From positions 1 to 9,677 of the forward strand of contig JBEKZY010000184.1 of assembly GCA_049509395.1 (NCBI GenBank): a stretch of 9,677 bases of DNA, read 5' to 3'. Made by a program: the position numbers and the translations under genes. This document shows, one piece after another, positions 5,125 to 9,677 of the stretch. This stretch comes from JBEKIK01 sp049509395 (GTDB taxonomy: Bacteria > Planctomycetota > Planctomycetia > Pirellulales > Thermoguttaceae). The notes under the pieces were generated by a model. The model ran no database searches. It saw only the letters and a program-made list of their open reading frames with translations, and was not told the origin of the DNA. Each line of letters opens with the position of its first letter. The first letter of the stretch is position 1.

Positions 5125-5553
5125 TTACATTTTATCGGTCGCGGTGCAGGCGAATTCAAATCGCACGGCGAGCTTGCCTTCCACGGTCACTTTCGCCTTG
5201 AGGAAAAATATGTCGGACATCCGCTCGACCAACTCCACTTCCATGCGAATCGGCTCGCCCGGCCGGACTATGTGTTTAAAGCGAACGTCGTTCATCTTTG
5301 CGACCACGGGAATTTTATTGTCTTCGCTTTTAAAATGCCTGGAGAGCAGGATCGCCCCGGCCTGCATGGCCGCCTCGCACAACAGCACGCCCGGCACCAA
5401 AGGATAACCCGGGTAATGCCCGGTGAAAAATTCCTCCTTGCCGGAAAATACCTTGTTGCAGACGATCCGCGAGTCGGTCCACTCGACGATCTCATCGACC
5501 AATAAAAATGGCGGCCGGTGCGGGATGGCGGCAAGGATTTGTTCTCGGCTCAT
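5125..5553 (-). CDS. 3-hydroxyacyl-ACP dehydratase, FabZ-like (hotdog fold)
   Basis: A 142-residue dehydratase that should convert 3-hydroxyacyl-ACP to trans-2-enoyl-ACP. It contains IPHRPPFLLVDEIVEW (residues 10-25) and the catalytic block FTGHYPGYPLVPGVLLCEA, with His46 and Glu60 at the FabZ catalytic positions. The later strands (VVAKMNDVRFKHIVRPGE, residues 83-100) match FabZ, where VRF and the PGD/E turn are typical. Length is normal for FabZ. I took the ATG at 5553 because MSREQILAAIPHRPP is the usual N-terminus; upstream in-frame codons run through a hairpin repeat and the end of the desaturase gene. It is the fourth lipid gene in the minus-strand order and follows the desaturase by 80 bp. 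No SD is seen. It could act on short, long or polyene acyl chains; the sequence does not say which. Confidence 0.92.
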   Translation of the reverse strand: MSREQILAAIPHRPPFLLVDEIVEWTDSRIVCNKVFSGKEEFFTGHYPGYPLVPGVLLCEAAMQAGAILLSRHFKSEDNKIPVVAKMNDVRFKHIVRPGEPIRMEVELVERMSDIFFLKAKVTVEGKLAVRFEFACTATDKM

Positions 5554-5567
5554 TTTTTCATCACTTT

Positions 5568-5637
5568 GTAGGGTGCGTGTTTGCACGCACGCGATACATC
5601 GCTCAAAAAAACGGACGCGTGCGAGCACGCACCCTAC
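5568..5637. repeat. GTAGGGTGCG inverted-repeat hairpin between desaturase 1 and fabZ
   Basis: The left arm starts GTAGGGTGCGTG (5568-5579) and the right arm ends CACGCACCCTAC (5626-5637): 12 bp of perfect complementarity. Further pairing of GCACGCG-type sequence lies inside, with a few mismatches and a 4-nt insertion. The right end supplies the TAG stop codon (5636-5634) of the upstream desaturase. In RNA it would form a stable hairpin of about 70 nt in the desaturase-fabZ spacer, without a following U-tract. It looks like a REP-like dispersed element. Confidence 0.75.
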
Positions 5638-7037
5638 TTTTTCATCAAATATGCATCCACGTCGTTGGCCACAATCACGCCGTAATTCACGGCCCCCAGC
5701 CAACCGGACATGATAATTCCCACGCTTCCGGCATGATACAACCCGGCGATATGTTCTGGCAATGCCCGGCTCACGGCCAGGCCCTCAAATTTCGTGCCAA
5801 AACTGGCCCCGGCAAGGTGCAAAGTGTAACGCTCGAAGGTTAGCGGCGTGGCGGCCTCGACATGTTCGACCTTGTATCGCAAATCGGGCACAAACTTGCC
5901 AAGCGCGTCGAGCGTGCTCTCGATCAAATCGCGTTTGCCCGCCAGATAGTCTTCAGGGTTCAAATCGGCCCAATCGCGGTAATTCGCGTTGGTGCTGGCC
6001 ACCACGTAGCAGCGATCGGTTCCCGGCCGGGTCTTGGGATAATAAAACGAATATGTCCGGCTGGTGATGTTCCGGCTTAGCAGCAAATCGGTGCGAAACT
6101 CCGCCGCGGTGGACGAAAACAACAGATCGCCGCAGGCCTCATGATCGATCATTTCGCCCGGCCTAAGCGCGATGTAGACCTGCGTGCTGGAATTGTTAAG
6201 CCTTACGGCCCGGGCCTGTTCGATAAAATCGGCGTCGAAATTCCCGCAACCGGCGAGATTGAAAATCGTGCCCGTCAAATTGGCGTTGGATACAACCGAG
6301 CGGCACTTAATCATCCGGCCGCCGGCCGACACGCCTTCCACTCTTCGGCCGGGCGCGTGAATTTTTTCCGCCTTGCAAGAGGTGCGAATATCGACGCCCT
6401 GTTTAAGCAGGTCGTCGCGCATCAGGCCGATCAGCCGGTCGGTGCCGCCTTGGAAGGTGTAAACGCCCTTGGACATGAAATTGGAGAACACAATCCCGTA
6501 CGTCAGGGCCGGATCTTCCAGCGTGGAGCCGTTGGCGTAAGTTATCGGTTCCATCAACAGGCGCACGACATCCGTCCGGCCGGGGAAATATTTCTCCAAA
6601 AACTGTCCGGTAGTGGTCGTCTGGTCGTCGAAGAAATTCATATTCCTGGCGGCGTCGAAGAAACTATCGACCGTCTCCGCCGGCACTTGAAACCGCTCGG
6701 TCAGGACCCGGGTAAAATCCGCGCGGTCGAACGTAGTGACCAGCGAGAACATCGGGTTGTCGAATCGGATGTGCTTGAGTTGCACAATGGAATCGGCGAT
6801 TTGGGCGTTCCAATAGCGGCGGCAGCTTTTGATCATGCCCACCGGAAAACCGTGCAGCGAAACGTCGAATATTTGCCCGCCCGGCCGGCGAAACCAGGTC
6901 GCCAACCCGCCCAGCTTCGAGTGCTGTTCCAGCAAGAGCACCGAATGTCCCGAGCGGGCAAGCGTATTCGCGGCCGTCATTCCCGCCAATCCGGACCCAA
7001 TAACGATAACGTCGTAAAAATCGCGGGTATTTTCCAT
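5634..7037 (-). CDS. Phytoene-desaturase-like FAD/NAD(P)-binding oxidoreductase 1 (CrtI/RetSat superfamily)
   Basis: A 467-residue flavoprotein. The N-terminus has the Rossmann dinucleotide motif VIVIGSGLAGMTAA (GxGxxG at residues 14-19), the ribose-binding acid Glu37 (LLLEQHSKLGGL) and the GG doublet at 43-44. The middle includes FQGGTDRLIGLM, a typical amine-oxidase/CrtI segment, and the C-terminus has LYHAGSVGIIMSGWLGAVNYG for the second half of the FAD site. The usual CrtI ending TxPGxG is replaced, so this is a paralogue rather than a classical phytoene desaturase. Family members desaturate, saturate or isomerise polyene chains at membranes. With FabZ, a FabI-like reductase and ACP beside it, the substrate is more likely a fatty acyl or polyene chain than a carotenoid; that is inference. 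The stop codon lies in a hairpin repeat. No SD precedes the ATG at 7037. Confidence 0.87.
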   Translation of the reverse strand: MENTRDFYDVIVIGSGLAGMTAANTLARSGHSVLLLEQHSKLGGLATWFRRPGGQIFDVSLHGFPVGMIKSCRRYWNAQIADSIVQLKHIRFDNPMFSLVTTFDRADFTRVLTERFQVPAETVDSFFDAARNMNFFDDQTTTTGQFLEKYFPGRTDVVRLLMEPITYANGSTLEDPALTYGIVFSNFMSKGVYTFQGGTDRLIGLMRDDLLKQGVDIRTSCKAEKIHAPGRRVEGVSAGGRMIKCRSVVSNANLTGTIFNLAGCGNFDADFIEQARAVRLNNSSTQVYIALRPGEMIDHEACGDLLFSSTAAEFRTDLLLSRNITSRTYSFYYPKTRPGTDRCYVVASTNANYRDWADLNPEDYLAGKRDLIESTLDALGKFVPDLRYKVEHVEAATPLTFERYTLHLAGASFGTKFEGLAVSRALPEHIAGLYHAGSVGIIMSGWLGAVNYGVIVANDVDAYLMKK

Positions 7038-7249
7038 ATTTTGGTATCGGCGCCATTTTAAAGCATGGTTGACTAATAGTGGCCCCCGCTGGTATCCTCG
7101 CGCTGCTTGCGCCTTAATGATTTGCTCATTTGCTTTTTCAAATAATTTAAATGTATCAGTGACAAATGCCCAAAAGATTCGCTAATTCTCCATATTAATG
7201 ATTCTTCTTAATAAGACAAATATCTTGGAGATTGTGAGAGTGGAATGGA
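7038..7249. other. Spacer between vapC and desaturase 1 with a weak promoter candidate
   Basis: This AT-rich 212-bp spacer holds a possible minus-strand promoter: TTGTCT (7219-7214), 16-bp spacer, TAATAT (7197-7192), each 4/6 to consensus. If real, it would restore transcription of desaturase 1 and fabZ downstream of the inserted vapBC. No ORF or terminator is seen. Confidence 0.3.
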
Positions 7250-7654
7250 TTATTCTACTGGATATTTTAATCCCTCTCTCCGAAAATGCTCATCTTCGGC
7301 GATTACGAATATTATCCGCTTTTGACGGATGAATTCTAGCGAGATGCAATCCGAAAGACTGAGTTTTCGTTGACGTGCTTGACGACAACGAACCGCGCCG
7401 AGAGTGAAAAGAGGTTCCGTGACGTACTGAATCTCGCATGCCGGTAAGATGACATCCAGAAAGGCCTCCAGGGCCTTCCAGCCAAGGCGGTGCTGAATTA
7501 TTGCCCAGCTTTCATGAACGACATAATTCGTTGTAATAAGACGCCAGTTCTCCTTCTCGGCTTGCATAAACGCGGCAGTGATTTTTTTGTGCGCCGGGTC
7601 GGTGGAGTCGAGCAATGCGTAAAAACCGGAGGTGTCCACGAAAACGGTGTTCAT
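7250..7654 (-). CDS. vapC: VapC-like PIN-domain toxin
   Basis: A 134-residue PIN-domain endoribonuclease. The acidic active-site residues are visible: Asp7 (FVDTSGFYALLD), Glu48 (VVHESW), Asp102 (LSLSDCISL) and Asp121 (IAEDEHF), the four positions that hold Mg2+ in PIN nucleases. VapC toxins cleave tRNA or rRNA; the target here is unknown. I chose the ATG at 7654 because it starts MNTVFVDTS, the usual PIN N-terminus, and because it overlaps the antitoxin stop as ATGA (7654-7651), so translation is probably coupled. A longer in-frame start at 7696 would add residues inside the antitoxin gene and is unlikely. It sits with its antitoxin between the two desaturase genes, on the same strand. It appears intact. 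Confidence 0.9.
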   Translation of the reverse strand: MNTVFVDTSGFYALLDSTDPAHKKITAAFMQAEKENWRLITTNYVVHESWAIIQHRLGWKALEAFLDVILPACEIQYVTEPLFTLGAVRCRQARQRKLSLSDCISLEFIRQKRIIFVIAEDEHFRREGLKYPVE

Positions 7655-7911
7655 GATCGACCGGCCTTGCGCTGGGCAATCGAATCGGCAAACCAATCGT
7701 CATGACTTTGTGTTTTGGCCCCAACGTGAGTTTTGGGCATGAATTTTCCCGCAATCTGGGCAAAACTCCTTTGGGGCGACTGTTCTTGTCGCTGCAAATA
7801 AATATCAACTGCTTCGCGGATTTGTTCCGCAATAGGCATGTCACGCTCCGCCGAGCTTTTTTTCAGCCGCCGGTATTGTTCTTCGGTCAGTTGAATTTGA
7901 GTTCTCACCAT
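7651..7911 (-). CDS. vapB: VapB-type ribbon-helix-helix antitoxin
   Basis: An 86-residue protein. Residues 1-41 (MVRTQIQLTEEQYRRLKK, then SSAERDMPIAEQIREAVDIYL) form a clear ribbon-helix-helix DNA-binding domain. The remainder (from about 45) is polar and would wrap the toxin. It overlaps vapC by 4 nt (ATGA). It should repress its own promoter, where a 12-bp-arm dyad covers the -10 box. The start at 7911 follows a TATAAT by only 6 nt, so the transcript is probably leaderless or nearly so, and no SD exists. Its -35 overlaps the stop codon of desaturase 2, showing how tightly the module is inserted. Size and layout match vapBC pairs with CopG-like antitoxins. Confidence 0.88.
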   Translation of the reverse strand: MVRTQIQLTEEQYRRLKKSSAERDMPIAEQIREAVDIYLQRQEQSPQRSFAQIAGKFMPKTHVGAKTQSHDDWFADSIAQRKAGRS

Positions 7912-7946
7912 GATTACATTATAGCATGTAATGTTATCATAATCAA
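7910..7946 (-). promoter_or_regulatory. vapBC promoter with operator dyad
   Basis: On the minus strand TTGATT (7946-7941), a 17-bp spacer and a perfect TATAAT (7923-7918) make the best promoter in the window. ATGATTACATTA (7910-7921) and TAATGTTATCAT (7929-7940) are inverted repeats matching at 11 of 12 positions with a 7-bp centre. They cover the -10 box, most of the spacer and the edge of the start codon. This fits autorepression by the VapB antitoxin. Confidence 0.7.
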
Positions 7947-9316
7947 GTCTTCAGCAAATACCGATTTGCTATGCTGATGCCGCTTAAAATCGTGCCCACG
8001 ATGCCCACCATGCCCTGGTCGTTGCCGCAGATGTAAAGATTTTTCAGGTGCGTGGCGCCGTCGTATCGTTTTTGCGCCGAGCCGTACATTGCGCCGCCTT
8101 CGTGGCCGGTGAAACGCTGGATGGTAATGGGCGTGAACATGTCGGTGTCGATCACCGCGCCGCGGAAATCGGGCACGAAGCGGACCGCCGACGCCGTGAG
8201 CCGGTCGTACCAGCGGAGCTTGGCCAGTTGATACTGCTCTTCGTCCAGTTCGGCCCAGCGCTGGTAGTTGGCCAGCGAAGTGATGCGCACCACGTTTTCC
8301 TGCATGGGCTCAGGGTAATCAAAATTGTTGGGCGAGCACACTACCCCGGAGCGCACGTCGGCCAGATCCCGCGGCCTTTCGTAGTGGATTTTCTCGGAAT
8401 CGTTGAAAAAGACGATTGTTTTGTCGTAGCCCAAATCGCGCGGCGGGGCGTCGAGGATCGAAATCGACTCGACCAGCGACAAGCGGTTCCGATCGCCCGG
8501 TTCGGACGCGGCGGCGTCGCAGAGTCGCATGGTTTCCAGCCAGCCGGCCGATGAGAGGACCTTTTTTCCTTCCAGTTCGGCGCCGTCTTCGAGCACGACT
8601 TTGGCCACGCAGTCGTCCTTGACGCTGATCCGGCTCACGCCCGCCCGCAGGCGCAATTCGCCGCCCAGGGTTTTGAACTTTTGCACCAGCTTTTTCAGGA
8701 TCAAGCGGATGCCGGCCAGGGGCCGCGCCAATCCCTCGAAAAAAATCGATCTAAACAAAATGCTGAACTGGCCGAAATCCATGTCGTGTTCTTTTGCGCC
8801 GCCGTAATACAACACCGGGCAAAACAGCATTTCCACTAACAGCGGATCGTGAATAATTTCGCTCACCACCGCCCGGGCCGAGCGGCCGGTATGCGGTTGC
8901 CCCAACTGATCGTAGTCGCACAACTGGGCCATCAAGCGGCGGAAGTTGTCTTTTTCCCGGGGAAAATGCCGGTGCACCTCCGACTCGAACAATTCGAAAT
9001 CGTTGTTGAACCGCATGCTCAGGCCCGGAAACTCGATCGCCGAGCCCACCTGCGGGGCAAGTGCCAATTCTTCCCAGGCCAGCCGAAGCTGCCTGAGCAA
9101 GCGGACCAGCGGACCGCTGCGTGATCCCTTGGGCGCATAGTTCGTCACCGCATGCAGTCCCACGTCCAAATCACGGCCGCTGTGCCGATAGAACGAGTTC
9201 AGCCCGCCGATTGCACTGTGCCGTTCAAGAATGCACACCCGCTGATCAAAATGGGCCAGGCGGATTCCCGCCGCCAAACCCGACATGCCGGCGCCAATAA
9301 TAATCGTGTCGTACAT
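7943..9316 (-). CDS. Phytoene-desaturase-like FAD/NAD(P)-binding oxidoreductase 2 (CrtI/RetSat superfamily)
   Basis: A 457-residue flavoprotein starting MYDTIIIGAGMSGLAAG, with GxGxxG at residues 8-13, Glu31 (CILERHSAIGGL) and the GG doublet at 37-38. It has a C-terminal FAD-site segment NLYICGNDQGMVGIVGTILSG and the preceding GHEGGAMYGSAQ stretch. It shares architecture and several motifs with oxidoreductase 1 but differs clearly in sequence, so the two are old paralogues and may act in sequence or as a heteromer. The classical carotenoid-desaturase C-terminal motif TxPGxG is absent. I chose the ATG at 9316 because the Rossmann strand begins there; an upstream in-frame ATG at 9400 would add residues encoded by a G-rich heptamer repeat. 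No SD is present: the 36 nt before the ATG are C-rich in the mRNA. The acp gene lies 158 bp upstream in the same direction. Substrate is unknown. Confidence 0.87.
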   Translation of the reverse strand: MYDTIIIGAGMSGLAAGIRLAHFDQRVCILERHSAIGGLNSFYRHSGRDLDVGLHAVTNYAPKGSRSGPLVRLLRQLRLAWEELALAPQVGSAIEFPGLSMRFNNDFELFESEVHRHFPREKDNFRRLMAQLCDYDQLGQPHTGRSARAVVSEIIHDPLLVEMLFCPVLYYGGAKEHDMDFGQFSILFRSIFFEGLARPLAGIRLILKKLVQKFKTLGGELRLRAGVSRISVKDDCVAKVVLEDGAELEGKKVLSSAGWLETMRLCDAAASEPGDRNRLSLVESISILDAPPRDLGYDKTIVFFNDSEKIHYERPRDLADVRSGVVCSPNNFDYPEPMQENVVRITSLANYQRWAELDEEQYQLAKLRWYDRLTASAVRFVPDFRGAVIDTDMFTPITIQRFTGHEGGAMYGSAQKRYDGATHLKNLYICGNDQGMVGIVGTILSGISIANRYLLKT

Positions 9317-9356
9317 GGGTAGGGGATTGGGAACTGGGGATTGGGGATTGGGAAAA
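9317..9356. repeat. GGGGATT heptamer array with G-quadruplex potential
   Basis: After GGGTA (9317-9321) come five 7-nt units: GGGGATT, GGGAACT, GGGGATT, GGGGATT, GGGAAAA (9322-9356). There are six G-tracts of three or more with loops of 2-4 nt, enough for a DNA G-quadruplex on the plus strand, which is the template strand of desaturase 2. The array is immediately adjacent to that gene's start codon. Confidence 0.8.
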
Positions 9357-9393
9357 TGACAAAGCACGAATGTCCAATGATGAAAACTATAAT

Positions 9394-9481
9394 TCGTCAC
9401 TCGTCATTTGAATTTAGTCATTCTTTCGTCATTCGTCCTTTGATATTCGACATTCCTTATTCATCCCTCATCCTTCATCCT
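9394..9481. repeat. Degenerate heptanucleotide array (TCGTCAT / TCATCCT units)
   Basis: Units of 7 nt run in register: TCGTCAC, TCGTCAT, TTGAATT, TAGTCAT, then a 4-nt phase break, then TCGTCAT, TCGTCCT, TTGATAT, TCGACAT, TCCTTAT, TCATCCC, TCATCCT, TCATCCT. The last unit contains the TGA stop codon of acp (9477-9475 on the minus strand). The array fills most of the acp-desaturase 2 spacer. Confidence 0.65.
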
Positions 9482-9677
9482 TTTTTCACCACGTCTTTCA
9501 TCCGCGGCTCGAGATACTTCACCGTGCTGGCCATGCTGGCCAACTGGCCGTAATCTTCCTCGGGAATTTGAATGCGATATCGCTTGCGCAGCTCCATTAC
9601 GATGTCCAGAAAATCCATGCTGTCCATTTCCAACTGCTCGCGGAAGGGGACGTCCTCTTTCAAGTTGCTCAAATCTT
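9475..9677 (-). CDS. Acyl carrier protein, C-terminal part (N-terminus off the right edge)
   Basis: About 67 residues of an ACP are visible. The phosphopantetheine attachment site is in LEMDSMDFLDIVMEL, with the modified Ser encoded at 9621-9619 in the canonical DSM context. The following helix-loop-helix, RYRIQIPEEDYGQLASMAS, fits ACP helices II and III, and EEDYGQLASM resembles ACPs of secondary lipid or polyketide loci. A TTG at 9672 could be misread as a start, but the frame stays open to the window edge and normal ACPs need about 15-20 more residues before this point. It is the first visible gene of the minus-strand lipid series and probably carries the growing acyl chain for the KAS III, FabZ and FabI-like enzymes. 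Its stop codon lies in a heptamer repeat. Confidence 0.9.
   Translation of the reverse strand, partial: DLSNLKEDVPFREQLEMDSMDFLDIVMELRKRYRIQIPEEDYGQLASMASTVKYLEPRMKDVVKKG

Noticed and set aside
6141..7061. A 306-codon open plus-strand frame opposite desaturase 1
   Set aside because: It is antisense to a gene with a complete flavoprotein signature, has no recognisable domain, and is Arg/Gly/His-rich, as expected of a GC-rich shadow frame.
8048..8554. A 168-codon plus-strand frame opposite desaturase 2
   Set aside because: Shadow of the minus-strand coding sequence; no start signal and no protein family.
916..9677. Complete OleABCD hydrocarbon cluster
   Set aside because: Only an OleA-like gene is present; no alpha/beta hydrolase, AMP-ligase or NAD-dependent 3-beta-HSD-type gene is in the window.

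Overview
The window looks like a chromosomal segment from a planctomycete-type bacterium, probably an uncultured one. This is an inference from four things: the lipid gene set, the scarcity of Shine-Dalgarno (SD) sequences on the lipid genes, the wide intergenic gaps, and short dispersed repeats. One of those repeats encodes the peptide KGDSPIFVDTKIGTVP inside a gene, which I associate with planctomycete proteins from memory. No rRNA, tRNA or marker gene fixes the taxon.

Layout. At the left edge is the N-terminal part of a minus-strand peptidase C26 / class I glutamine amidotransferase-like gene (1-359). A 556-bp gap with possible RNA structure and a heptanucleotide tandem repeat separates it from a plus-strand KAS III gene with OleA-like features (916-1968). 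A parDE toxin-antitoxin pair follows (2038-2604). It converges, with a 10-bp gap, on a minus-strand FabI-like enoyl reductase (2615-3478). The stretch 3479-5124 interrupts the lipid genes with a GNAT/YoaP-domain acetyltransferase (3839-4657), the remnant end of a second copy, and AT-richer spacer. The minus-strand lipid genes then resume: FabZ dehydratase (5125-5553), phytoene-desaturase-like oxidoreductase 1 (5634-7037), a vapBC pair (7250-7911), phytoene-desaturase-like oxidoreductase 2 (7943-9316), and an acyl carrier protein that runs off the right edge (9475-9677).

How the genes fit together. ACP, a KAS III/OleA-like condensing enzyme, FabZ, a FabI-like reductase and two CrtI-like flavoproteins form a plausible secondary fatty-acid or polyene pathway distinct from housekeeping lipid synthesis. 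The combination of FAS-II enzymes with phytoene-desaturase paralogues recalls the candidate ladderane gene sets proposed for anammox planctomycetes. Nothing here proves that product. OleB, OleC and OleD are not in the window, and more of the cluster probably lies to the right of the ACP.

The locus is heavily interrupted. Two toxin-antitoxin modules, a GNAT gene, an in-frame repeat insertion within fabI, a hairpin repeat that supplies a stop codon, and several 7-nt tandem arrays next to start or stop codons all sit within one set of lipid genes. The lipid genes lack recognisable SD sequences, whereas C26, parD and the GNAT gene have good ones.
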